Below are positions 42,063 to 52,285 of a DNA stretch of 64,000 nt, piece by piece (the first letter of the stretch is position 1; each line of letters opens with the position of its first letter). The translations under genes were made by a program, and so were the position numbers. The notes under the pieces are model-generated. The model did no database searches. It saw only the letters and a list, made by a program, of their open reading frames with translations, and was not told the DNA's origin. This DNA comes from Ricinus communis (taxonomy: Eukaryota; Streptophyta; Magnoliopsida; Malpighiales; Euphorbiaceae). The DNA lies in the NCBI RefSeq assembly GCF_019578655.1, contig NC_063259.1, positions 17,822,489-17,886,488 on the forward strand, in the 5' to 3' direction.

Positions 42063-43600
42063 AATGTTGTCATCAATGAATTAATGGGTGTGATTCAGGA
42101 AGAGCTCCAACAACTTTTGGCTAGGATGACTACAAATCAGCCTCATTACTATGATTGCCACTAAAACTACTACTGCTTTCGCTGCCATTGCTAATGTTAA
42201 AGACCCTACTAGAATAATAGTGGCCCAGAACTTATAGGATTTTGATGAGTTTGTATTAGACCATGCCAAAAAGGAAACTACCCTTGCCACTAATGAGGCT
42301 GTGAGTGGCTTAAGTGCAAGGCTTGACAAGATGAAAGGCATGCTGGAAATCAAAGGGTTAGACCCAACCTATGATTTTGAGGAATTAATACTGACAGGTG
42401 AAGACAAGTTGGCTGCATATTTCAGGATGCTTGAGATGAATAAGTCCAATAGGACTGGTGCTCCGAAGGTTCATCTAAAGCAGTATGTAACTATCATAGG
42501 AACTACTTAACTAAGTAGGACCCAAATTGTCGAGTTGTTTGTATTGTCGTTAGACGGACATACTTTAAATTGGTATCATGGTCTGGAAAAATCTGCAAAA
42601 GCTTAATAGCCAGATTCATGTAATTCTTTTGTTAAACAATATGACTATAATACCCATCTGAAAGTATCAATTAAGGACCTCGAGTCCACTAAACAAAAAC
42701 CAAATGTATCCTTCTTCGATTTCTTGACCAGGTGGAGGGATAAGGCTGGGTTGATGAAAAACAAGCCCTTTAAAAAGGACCAAGTTCATATGGTGGTCCG
42801 GAATGTTCTTCATGGATGGGTTGAAAGGCTTCAGATGATGAACCCGAAGACTTTCACAGCCTTGTATGATGATGGGCTTCAGGTCAAACAAAGCGAAAAT
42901 GACAAAAAGAAGACTATATGAACCGATAGAATGCCGAATTATCAAGCTTAAGGGAGCATAACTCAAATGTGAATGTTGTCCAACAACCAAGGAAGTTCTC
43001 CAACTTCAAGCAACCTCTCTCAAAGATCTTGGAGTGATTAGTATAGAATGGCATGCTTCAACCAACCACCCTCACAAACCCATGAAAACCAAATGCACCT
43101 AGCTACAAACCCAATACCTACTATGAATTCCACCAAGCACCCAACCACCACACAAACAACTACATCTAGCAAAAAACATGAAATCCAAGACTTTATTGAT
43201 GTTGAAAAACTAGCGACCAACCCAGTACCAGAAGAAACCCCCATAGAACTACAACAACACACCACCCCCAAGTCAAGTGTCCACGATCACTCTTAACTTC
43301 AGGGAAAAGGAGGTCATGAACTCTTTCCAAGACATATCCCAACTCGAGCCAAAGCTAGAACCAAATAATCCAAAAAGAAACTTCATCAAGCTAGGGGCAC
43401 CATTATTCGTGTTGTTCCAACATATAAAATGGAGCGAAACTTAAGCCCTAATCACCAAAAACAATCCAACTCCTCACAGTGACCAATATTGTGAGTATCA
43501 TCGTGCTTTGAAGCATGTAATGGATCGGTGCAACCATCTTAGACACGAGATCCAAGACTTAATAAATTGTGGAGAATGGCAAGTTAAACAGCTTTCTCGG
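42063..43600 (+). pseudogene. Tat/Ogre gag
   Basis: After the CRM-like insertion the frame reads VVINELMGVIQEELQQLL, then VSGLSARLDKMKGMLEIKGLDPTYDFEEL, APKVHLKQYVTIIG, IVELFVLSLDGHTLNWYHGLEKS (42301-42610), FFDFLTRWRDKAGLMKNKPFKKDQVHMVVRNVLHGW (42712-42830) and TALYDDGLQ. Near 43488 it has a C-x2-H-x4-H-x4-C knuckle (CEYHRALKHVMDRC) with LRHEIQDLI. This order fits the Tat/Ogre lineage, whose gag forms the capsid. Stops at about 42510 and 42608 and frameshifts break it. Text 42940-43440 is low-complexity and Thr/Pro-rich. Confidence 0.82.
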
Positions 43601-44764
43601 CATGAATGTGAAGAACTATTAGGGCAGCCTTTAGGAAAATCTGATTTCAAGGTTTGCTATTTGAGGCCTTCTTTGATTGACATTCAACTTGAAGATATTA
43701 TGCTGAGTGGCTAGGTGTCAAACAATGATCAAACAGCTTATGAGCCTTACCTTTTAGAGGTTTGGAAGGAGGGTAAGAAGAAGTTAGTCATGGCTATCGA
43801 CATTGATACAACTCTAGGGATGAGTCCAAGACACTAGGGTGAAGGATATTTGGGCAAATAGCGACTTTGACAAAGAAGTCGAGCTAGTGTGTAAGAGTGA
43901 AGATACGAGGCTACAATAGCTAAAGCAAGTCAAGAAAGCACTTGAAGGAGGGGATAATGGGTTGCTAGAGCAGCTGAAGAAAGAAAAGAAGATAATAGAC
44001 ATCTCAGAACTGCTGATGCACTCATTAGATCAGAGAAAGGCTTTAATCCATGCCTTATCTAGTATAAGTTTAGCATCGCAGCTACCCCGAGGAAATTATC
44101 AAAATGTTAACTAACAAGATCACCAGGATGATCTCTTTCTTAAACAAAGACTTACCACTTGAGGGAAGAGACCACAACAAGGCTCTTTATAAAGCAGCAA
44201 AGTTCAAGAGAGAAAATACCCCATGTATGATGGTGGAAGATGGGTTAGCCATCGATGTGTGTCCCTCTTGTATACTCCTTAAGCTGGGGATGACTGCAAA
44301 ATATTTGAAATGATCAGATATGGCTACAAGAGCTTATGATGAAACGAAGAGAGACGTGGAGGGGACATTTTCAGCATTGGTAAAAATGGGTCCAATTGAA
44401 TCTTGTGTAGAATTTACTATCCTGGACATCCCAAGAAACCTTTGCTTTATTATTAGGTAGGCCATAGTTTCATGCCTTAGGAGGAGTCCTCTCCATTGTG
44501 CATCAAAAGGTCAAGTTCCCTCATGAAGGTGAGATAGTGACTACCAATGCAAAAGGTGGTAAAGTTTTCTCGGCCATTCAAGAAGCTGTCAAAGATTTGG
44601 AAGCCCTTACTAGATTTCAAGTTGTTGTTCTCTACGAGGACTACATGGATCTTAAAGTAGCAAGAACATTCAAGAAAATGGACTTCATGTCTAGAATGGG
44701 GTTGGGAAAGAACCAGCAAGGTACTGCGGAGCTGCCAGACTTCAAATGTCAAAATATTTGACAT
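43601..44764 (+). pseudogene. Tat/Ogre protease region
   Basis: Blocks: PLGKSDFKVCYLRPS; ITRMISFLNKDLPLEGRDHNKALYKAAKFK; TPCMMVEDGLAIDVCPSCILLKLGMT, the place of the aspartic protease VDNGSALNV motif. Here the catalytic Asp position reads Glu-Asp-Gly (EDG), so the usual D-N/S-G is altered. Then SIVHQKVKFPHEGEIVTTNAKG, AIQEAVKDLEALTRFQVVVLYEDYMDLKVARTFKKMDFMSRMGLGKNQQG (44498-44761), a typical Tat-lineage segment between protease and RT. Confidence 0.78.
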
Positions 44765-45335
44765 GGGTTGGGTTACTATGAGGATGAAGATGAGGGCAGA
44801 CCAAAAGGTAAGACTCTAAAAGACGTATTTTTACAGGAGTACAAACCCTACTCTAGGGAGCCCAAACCTATGATAGTAACTGGGTCTGAGGTGTCGGCAT
44901 TTAAGACATTCAAGAACTTGATGGTCGATTTGAGCATCAAGGAAGTCCATGAAGGTAGAGGAGCTGAAGCTGGAAAAATTCATCCTTCTGCCTGAGAAGC
45001 TAAGTCAATAAAATCTAGCTACTTTGATAGAGGAGCATATTATTATTGTATCTTATAATAATGTAATCACGTCCAATCTTTATGAGGATGATGTTTTTTT
45101 TATTTCTAAGATCAATGATATAAATTCTAATTTTGTTTACTTGTGCGATATTTTTCCTGATGGTAGTATGCATTTTAATAATCATTGTATGAGCATGTTT
45201 GAGATCAACCCCATACAAATTGATTCATTTAACTTAGGCACAAATGAAGATCCAATTAACATCTTGATAGCTCATGATATAACTCCTGAGGAGATTAAAG
45301 CATTAGGAAAAATTAATAGATAAAAGAAAAGAAGT
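44765..45335 (+). pseudogene. Tat/Ogre protease-RT linker
   Basis: Frames GYYEDEDEGRPKGKTLKDVFLQEYKPYSR (44768) and an acidic linker (45024-45323) ending DITPEEIKALGK, which leads into the conserved start of RT, KEVFAWSYEDMP. No enzymatic motif in this part. Confidence 0.75.
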
Positions 45336-45813
45336 ATTTGCTTGGTCCTACGAGGATATGCCATGATTAAATAGAAAGATAGTAAAGCACCACATTCCAA
45401 CCTATCCACAGATCAAGAGAAGATTAAGATCAGAATGGGCAAAGAAGATTTGAGAAGAAGTCACTAAGCCGGTAAAAGCCAATTTCCTTGATGTAGTCGA
45501 CTATCCTAAATGGTTGGCGAATATCGTCCTATTCTCGAAGAAAGATGGAAAAGTAAGGATGCATGTGGATTATTGAGACCTAAACAAGGCATGCTCTAAG
45601 GACGATTTTCCCCTTCCTCATAGAGATGTGATAGTCAATAGTGCCGCTTCAAGTACGATGTACTCTTTCATCGATAGTTTCTCCAAGTACAACCAAATTA
45701 TGATGGCAGTTGTGGAAAAACTGAAGCTGCCATTCATCACCAAATGAGGAATGTAATGCTATAAGGTTATGCCTTCTCGACTAAAAATATAAGGAAAACT
45801 TATCAAAGAGCAG
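45336..45813 (+). pseudogene. Tat/Ogre RT, first half
   Basis: Reads KEVFAWSYEDMP, VKHHIPTYPQIKRRLRSEWAKKI, VKANFLDVVDYPKWLANIVLFSKKDGKVRMHVDY, DLNKACSKDDFPLPH, MYSFIDSFSKYNQIMMA, KLPFITK, CYKVMPSRLK and, after a one-base shift, KNIRKTYQRA. These are the RT fingers and palm of the Tat lineage. Reading ends exactly at AGCAG (45809-45813), the TSD of the inserted Athila. The YVDD part is found inverted at 49886-50035. Confidence 0.88.
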
Positions 45814-46220
45814 TGATATGCATCATTTTATAATGTTTATATGCCTAATTACTAACATTTTTGTGCATAGTTACCTTGTTTTATGCCAGAATCACTTGTG
45901 TTTTGGATCCTTTCATGTTTTAGGTGATTATCAAAGGACATTATCAGTATATTAAGGGAAATACATGCAATTACGAACCAGAATCCATCAAAATTGAGCA
46001 AGACTAGCATTCCAAGGTTGAGCACGGCCTAAACTCTAGCCGTGCTGAATCATCAACACTTGACCCTCAAGAGTGCCATTTTGTCAAGGTTTTCGAGGCC
46101 ACCACAGCCTCTACCACGGCCCGTGGTGGCTCAGCACCAGCGAGGGCACGACCATATTTAGTGCTAGTCTGCATCGATAGGTTCACTGCCTTAAATTGTA
46201 GCTGCACAAGTAGCCTATTA
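45814..46220 (+). mobile_element. 5' LTR with internal deletion
   Basis: Begins TGATATGCATCATTTT, runs into the CACGG block and jumps at about 46156 from CACGACCATA to TTTAGTGCTAGTCTGCATCG, omitting about 850-1000 bases including the TATA box, then ends AGTAGCCTATTA. The 3' LTR of the same element is not deleted here. Confidence 0.82.
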
Positions 46221-46226
46221 AGGTTT

Positions 46227-46244
46227 TGGCGCCATTGTTGGGGA
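46227..46244 (+). other. Primer binding site, tRNA-Asp type
   Basis: TGGCGCCATTGTTGGGGA, three differences from the tRNA-Asp complement TGGCGCCGTTGCCGGGGA. It follows the LTR end by six bases. Confidence 0.85.
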
Positions 46245-46384
46245 ATGTTTGAAAACTAGAGTGAAATTTGTTATTTGTTACTTTAGCAATATTTATTTAT
46301 TTCCTTTATGTTTTTGTCATTATTTTATTTATTTATTTATTTATTTGTCTAGCCTGTTACTACCTTATTCATTACAGGTAGTGT

Positions 46385-46785
46385 ATGACCAGGAGGTCTA
46401 ATTCTGATCGAGTAGACCTTTTAGAAGTTTCTTCGCTAATGGAAGATGGGCATGAGCTGTCAAATGAGGAGGTATTGGAGCCGCTTGAATTTTGGTTAGC
46501 ACACGAGCCCAACGACAATACTGGGGAGTTTTGTAAGATTGACAGGGTAGGTGTGTCAACTATGCATATCTGGATGAAGATATCAGGTTGTATGTCAGTC
46601 TAGCAGCGGACTTGACACCTAAGGAGAGGAAGATGCCTTTACCCTTTCTAAGGGAGTACCTATAGGGGTTCGCTTGGAAAAATTCTGACAATCCAAGGAT
46701 TAGCCTCACTTATTGCTCAACCCACATTCTTATAGACGACATCAATAACCTAGCGATTGGACCGCAGACGAAAGGAGTGGTCACT
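46385..46785 (+). pseudogene. Athila gag start joined to protease-RT link
   Basis: MTRRSNSDRVDLLE is the Athila gag start. After about 14 codons the frame is DGHELSNEEVLEPLEF, the text found after the protease at 7555-7600 of the other element, followed by ISLTYCSTHILIDD, the start of RT, and then TTGTCACTGAGTCC, the region after pol. So two internal deletions joined gag to protease end and RT start to the post-pol spacer. The coding remnant has no enzymatic domain. Confidence 0.82.
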
Positions 46786-46828
46786 GAGTCCAGCTAAACG
46801 ACTCGAGACAAAAAGAAGCGCTTTTGAG
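46784..46828 (+). promoter_or_regulatory. Conserved post-pol stem-loop
   Basis: GAGTC (46786-46790), loop CAGCTAAAC, GACTC (46800-46804), then AAAAAG and palindrome AAGCGCTT (46816-46823). It is kept in an element that lost almost all coding sequence. Confidence 0.55.
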
Positions 46829-48662
46829 AGGCACCCCAAATTTTATTTTATCTTTTTAACATTTTATTTTTTTTAGTTTTGAAACATTTTATTAGTTTTA
46901 CTTTTCATATTTTATTTAATTTTTGTTTTCAGTTTCTATTATTTCTTTATTTTTTATTTTCAGCTCTTGCCGAGGACCCACCGAATTTCCACTCTCCTAG
47001 CCTCGGCGGATGATTAGCGCAGTCCCCCTACATCTTCTTTTTATTTTCTACATTGATTTACTTTATTTTTCATACATATCATGTACCTAGATATTATTGA
47101 TTTTGCTTTCTTTATTTGTACATCCCATGCGTGGTACCCACTTTGTTTTACACTGAGGACAGTGTGTTCTTCAAGTGTGGGGTGGGTGTGGGTAAACTGT
47201 ATGTTCTCTTCTCTTTCCCATGAATTTTGGATATGTCTAAAATTGCTATCACTAGTGTTGTCTATTTTTAGGATGTTAGAACCTATGTTCTTCATGTCGC
47301 TTAAGCTTAGTTTGTTCTTTTATAATTAATGATTTAATTCACATACGTGTAATTGATTATCCCTCTCGATTCTTGTTCTTGGAAAGCAATTTCACTTTGT
47401 TCAATATGTCACTTTGGTCGAGTTAAACCGGTGTTGCTTGAGTTCCTTGCAAACTTACAACCTTCAACTTTGAACTTTGATTATGCCAATCTCTTATACA
47501 GTTTATGTGACGATTCAATTGATAAGTCTGAGAACCAATTGTAAATTCTAGCTAATTCAAACGTGAATTTTTGAAACTAAATTTGAGCATCCATTGCACA
47601 TTATGCTCATGATTTTTCTTGTTTGAGTGTGTGTTATACTTAATTTTATTTCTAGAACTTGCTCTGTAGTGCTTATTGACTTTACATGAATTTTTGAATA
47701 CCATTAGATGATTTGGGCAACTTAGGAATTCACCACTTCTGGCCAAAAGCCTACCCTTTGTTTCCATTAGTTAGCCAGTTTTGAGCCTTAACTTTTTCTT
47801 CATGATTTACACCTATACACTACACATGCACTATTCTATACATCTATCTTTCCTTTCACCTTGTATACTGAATAATTATGTGTTATGCTTCTTCTTTTAT
47901 GGATTCATAGTGCCTAATTTTGTTATATACTTTCTTAGTCTCTTTAGTCATTCTTTGATGCTCCCTTCAATCCAAATTGGATAAATATTCTCATTGTTTA
48001 TGTCACTAATCATGCAGCCCTTATATAAGCTGCTATGGCATATATATATGTTAAAAGAAAAAAAAAGAAGAAGAAGAAAAAATTTCTGATTTATTTCTTA
48101 GCTCTTAGCTCTTTTGAATTTAATTCTTGTGAGCATCCTTTACTTCAAATAAGGTTTAGTGAGTATTTTTGTTGTTTTGGCATTAAGCTCCTGAAGCATT
48201 CATTTTAAATAATTACATGATTTTTCAGTATACTTTACACTTCGATCCAAATATTCTTACCTTTACCTTAGCCACATTTCAATTGTAAAGACCTTTTTAT
48301 TTTGGTATTCATTTATTTGCAGTAGCGAAGATGAGATTGATGAGCAAGCTTATGGTAAACAGGTTGTGTGCAGCTACATTGAGGGAATTTTCTTGTTTAC
48401 CTATAAATATTGTGAGTGATTTGAGAGATTCTTGTGAGGCAATAGTTCCTAGTCTTTAATCCTGAATTGTTATTTAAGTTGTACTTCGAGATGGTATTAT
48501 TATAGTTTTTCTTTGAAGGTGTATAATTTGTTTAGTTACTTGAGTTTCATTCTTTATATGTTGAATAAAGTTGAGTTGTGAACTTTAGCATGGATTTTGA
48601 GGGGTGATTGTTGCTTGTATATGTATTGAGTTATTGATTGCTTGAGGACAAGCAAAAGCTTA
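46829..48662 (+). other. Athila 3' untranslated region
   Basis: Noncoding, T-rich from 46845 to 46960, then similar to 14498-16226 reversed and to 50834-52270. The frames 47041-47984 are not recognisable proteins. Confidence 0.75.
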
Positions 48663-48676
48663 AGTGTGGGGTGATT
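48663..48676 (+). other. Athila polypurine tract
   Basis: AGTGTGGGGTGATT directly before the LTR start TGATGTGCATC. Identical context at 52272-52285. Confidence 0.8.
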
Positions 48677-49880
48677 TGATGTGCATCATTTTATACATGT
48701 TTATATGCTCAATTACTTACATTTTTGTGCATAGTTATCTTGTTTTATGTCAGAATCACCTGTGTTTTGGTTCCTTTCATGTTTCAAGTGACTATCGATG
48801 GACATTATCAGTAATCGAGGGAAATACGTGCAATCACGGACCAGAATCCATCAAAATTGAGCAAGATTAGCATTCCAAGGTTGAGTACAGCCTGGACTTT
48901 GGCAGTGCTGAACCATCAACACTTAACCCTCAAGAGTACCATATTGGCACGGTTTTCGAGGCCACCACGGCCTCCACCATGACCCATGGTGGCTTAGCAC
49001 CGGTGAGGGCACGGCCAGGAAGAAGCCTTAAGTTGTAGGATGCAGAGGTCCAACACGGCCTGGACTCCGCCCGTGCTGATGAGCACGGGCTTGACCACGG
49101 CCATGCTGATCAGCACGGGCTTGACCACGGTCGTGCTGAGAGATTTATATAGGCAAATGAAATTTATTGAGTTGGGGTGCAATTTTCTAACTTGATTTCA
49201 CACATACATGCACGAGCCATCCTTTTTCAAACTTTGATATTCGACTTTAGGAGACTATTTCGCCTATTGAAGGATTACATTGGTTTAAACATCACATTGA
49301 AGATCAAGAGTGGATTTGGAGGCATTCAAGATGCAATTTAGGGTTCATCATTCGGATTTGGGGATTTTTAGTTGTTCATCCAATTTGAAGGAAAAGGGTG
49401 TATCTGTTTCATTTTCTTTATTCTTTCAATGTTACTGAATTCCTAGTTATTTTAGACATGAACTTATGTAGCTAGATCGATTAAAACTATTGGGATTTCC
49501 TTACTATGTTGGTGTAGTACTAAATTGTTGAATTGTTTGAGTTCCTTTCTATATTCTTCTTGCTTTCAGTATTAATAAGATATTGCATTATTCATGAGAC
49601 ATTGTGAATTGTGTTCCTTAGATTGCTTTCTATAATTGAGAATTTTGAATAGTAAGAACTAGTTAATGATTACTTAGAGATAAGGGTAATTGACTAGCCG
49701 GATTAAGAATTAACAAAGCTTAATAGAGGCGGATTAAAGCTTAATGCTAACTTAATAATCGATGGTTAGGAAGAGATTCCAACTTTAGGTTCTTAGGTTT
49801 AAGAATTCGGTTATCTCGAGAGGGAGACCGAATTGAGTTAAGAATTCGTCCACAGGTAGCATAATTGGATTCATCAATCT
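48677..49880 (+). mobile_element. 3' LTR of deleted Athila, truncated by inversion
   Basis: Starts TGATGTGCATCATTTTATAC. CACGG block about 48882-49136, TATA box 49146-49153. It stops at CATCAATCT (49872-49880), about 300 bases before the usual LTR end, where an inverted Ogre RT fragment begins. The frame 48994-49182 is LTR sequence. Confidence 0.88.
49146..49153 (+). promoter_or_regulatory. LTR TATA box
   Basis: TATATAGG ten bases after the last CCGTGCTGAG of the CACGG block. Confidence 0.6.
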
Positions 49881-49885
49881 CTTCT

Positions 49886-50035
49886 TCAGATTGAGCCTTA
49901 GATTATCCCTTTCCACTCATCTTAAGAACTTATCAAGAGCCTAGAAGTGCCCTTCCCTTGTTTCAAGAATTTACCATCATATCATCTACATACACCTCTA
50001 CTTCCTTGTACATCATGTCTGAAACAAGGTAGTCG
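49886..50035 (-). pseudogene. Inverted Ogre RT fragment with YVDD
   Basis: On the minus strand: ATTLF, then (frameshift) DMMYKEVEVYVDDMMVNS and a decayed LDKFL-RVE and LRLN-like text. This is the RT palm that should follow TYQRA (45812) in the Tat/Ogre element, here in opposite orientation to both the first half (45336-45813) and the rest (50063-50833). Its minus-strand upstream neighbour is AGCAG and then a reversed LTR tip, which identifies the edge of the Athila insertion. Confidence 0.85.
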
Positions 50036-50040
50036 CTGCT

Positions 50041-50062
50041 TGATAGGCTACTTATGCAGCTA
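50041..50062 (-). mobile_element. 22-base inverted Athila LTR tip
   Basis: TGATAGGCTACTTATGCAGC and two more bases are the reverse complement of the Athila LTR end GCTGCATAAGTAGCCTATCA. It is preceded by CTGCT (50036-50040), the complement of the AGCAG TSD. Confidence 0.8.
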
Positions 50063-50780
50063 CGACACAAAGTGAGTCAACGGGAAATATAAATTGATCC
50101 AGACAAGGTAAAGGCTCTTCAAGAGATACCATCACCGAAGACAGAAAAAGAAGTCATAGGATTTCTAAGATGCCTACAATACATTAGCAGGTTCATTTCC
50201 AAGCTCACGATGGTTTATGATCCCATATTCAAGCTTTTAAGGAAACATCATCACGTTGCATGGGACGAACATTGTCAGAAAGCCTTCAACAAGATTAAAG
50301 AGTATTTGATGAAGCCGCTGGTATTCAAGCCTCCAAAAGATGGAAAACTGTTGATTTTGTATTTAGCCTTGGAAGAGGAAGCCATGGGAATGATGGTAGC
50401 ACAATGTGGGCCTAATCACGTGGAGCATGCGGTCTATTATCTCAGTAAGAAATCACTGCCTTATAAGTCAAAGTATAACCTTATGGAGAAGACGTGTTTG
50501 GCCATGATATGGGCTACGAGGAAATTAAGACACTACTTCCAGTCTTATAGAGTGCAAGTGATTTCAAAAATAGAACCACTGAAGTATCTATTCGAAGCTC
50601 CGTCTTTTACAAGAAAGTTGGCTAGATGAATAATGCTCCTAATGGAATTTGACATTGAGTACATCACTTAGAAGGTAGTCAAGTGTAGGGCAACAACAAA
50701 ACTCTTGGCCCAGAATGCAATCAAGGGAGACGACCCTTGGGATTTGGTTTTTCTGAATTAAAATATGAGGGCAATCAAGG
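50063..50780 (+). pseudogene. Tat/Ogre RT thumb and RNase H
   Basis: Reads VSQREI-IDPDKVKALQEIPSPKTEKEVIGFLRCLQYISRFISKLTMVYDPIFKLLRKHHHVAWDEHCQKAFNKIKEYLMKP, then GKLLILYLALEEEAMGMMVAQCG, YYLSKKSLPYKSKYNLMEKTCLAMIWATRKLRHYFQSYRVQV and EPLKYLFEAPSFTRKLAR. This is the RT thumb/connection and RNase H of the Tat lineage, a diverged RNase H in which the usual DAS block reads YLALEEEAMGMMVAQ. One open frame 50210-50629 (139 codons), then TGA and TAG interruptions. Confidence 0.88.
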
Positions 50781-50833
50781 TCCAAGAATGGAAGATGTAC
50801 TTTGATGGAGCTATAAACACAAGAGGTGCAAGG
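50781..50833 (+). pseudogene. Start of second RNase H (Tat-specific)
   Basis: WKMYFDGAINTRGAR matches the first strand of the additional, archaeal-type RNase H placed after pol RNase H in Tat/Ogre elements (YFDGA with its catalytic Asp). It is cut after GAR by an Athila 3' region at 50834, so the rest of this domain and the integrase are absent. Confidence 0.75.
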
Positions 50834-52271
50834 TTTTTAGATATATCTGAAATTGTTATCACTAGGTGTTGTGTATTGTTAGGATGTTAGGACACAATGT
50901 CTTTATGCACTTAACTATGCTATTTTTAAGCTGATTAATGACTTAATTTATAGAATTATAGTTACTTTTCTTTGTTGTTCATTGTCCTTGGAAAACAATT
51001 GATGGTGTTTTACATATAAACCCTGCTGGGTTAAACCAATGTTATTTAATTATTTTTTGAATTGTCGAAATTTTAACTTAAAACGTTGATAATGTCATAT
51101 GCATGTGTTTCTTAAGTAATGATTCAATTAATGATGTTGTGAACCAATTGCACCTAATACCACACCTCAAAGTGAGATTTCGAGCCAGTTGAGCATTCAT
51201 TATACTTATGCTCTTTATATTTCTTGTTTGAGTGTGCATTGTACTTGACTTTGCTTCTAGAACTTGCTTTGTAATGCTTGTTGAAGTTACATGAATATTG
51301 TGAGTACCATGAGATGATTTGAGCGATTTAGGATTCACCACATTTAGCCAAAAGCCTACCCCCTTATGTTTCCATTAGTTAGCTAGTTTTGAGCCTTAAC
51401 CTTTTCTTCATAATCTACTCCTATACACTTCAATTATACCATTCTTTACATTTATCTTTCCTTTACCGTTATGCTGGAATTTTTTTTTATTTGCTCACCC
51501 TTATATGGGATTAAAATGCCAGTTGCTATATTGATAAATTCACTAAGTCTTTTTGATATTTTTGATGCTCCCTCCGATCCAGACTGTATTTTTATTCTTT
51601 ACGTATGTAGCAGTTCTTATAAGCTGCTAGTTTATTATTCAAAAAACTGATGAAGAAATGAAAAAAAAAAGAGAAGAAGAAAATAAACAAAATTCTTTAA
51701 TTATTTATATCTTTATTGGATTTAGAGCATTTGCGAGCATTATTCTACGAAGTAGGGACTTTAGTGAATAATTCTTTTTATGTTTTTAGGCATTTAATCC
51801 TTTGAGCATATACTGTTGTTTATTTGCAAGATTTCCAGCATTTTCATACTTCTGTCCAAATATCCGTACCTTTACCTTAGCCCCATTACAGCCTTGTTAA
51901 AGACCCTTTGATTTTGGTATTTACTTATTCACAGTAGCAAAAATATGATTTCTGAGCAAGCTTATGGTGAGCAGGTCTTGTGCATTTGCTTTGAGGGATT
52001 TGTTTTTCACCTTATATACACTTTGAGTGACTTGAGTGATCCCAGTGAGGCATTGGTTCGTGATGTTTGTATTGAGTTGTCATTTAAGTTATTCATGTAT
52101 TAATATTATTTCCATTCTCTATTAATGATTTGCAATTTGATTTATGATTGAGTATCCTTTGAGATGTGTTGAATACTACCTATTGTGGACGAGGGGCATA
52201 AATTGTAAGGAATTGCTGACTGCAGTTTTGTGAGGAGAGTTATTAATTGCTTGAGGACAAGCAATAGCTTA
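50834..52271 (+). other. Athila 3' untranslated region, truncated copy
   Basis: Similar to 47228-48662. It begins mid-region (TTTTTAGATATATCTGAAATTG; compare TTTTGGATATGTCTAAAATTG at 47225) directly against Ogre sequence. Frames 51078-51341 and 52142-52342 are not recognised proteins. Confidence 0.75.
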
Positions 52272-52285
52272 AGTGTGGGGTGATT
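52272..52285 (+). other. Athila polypurine tract
   Basis: AGTGTGGGGTGATT before LTR start TGATATGCATAATTTT. Same as at 48663. Confidence 0.8.

Larger units (their letters stand above)
45814..49880 (+). mobile_element. Internally deleted Athila element in Ogre RT
   Basis: 5' LTR, tRNA-Asp primer site, a few gag codons, a protease-RT link segment, the post-pol stem-loop, the 3' untranslated region, purine tract and 3' LTR, with RT, RNase H, integrase and most of gag missing. It could not move without enzymes from another Athila. The left TSD is AGCAG (45809-45813). Its reverse complement CTGCT is at 50036-50040, followed by a 22-base reversed LTR tip, showing that the right end was inverted after insertion. 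Confidence 0.85.
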
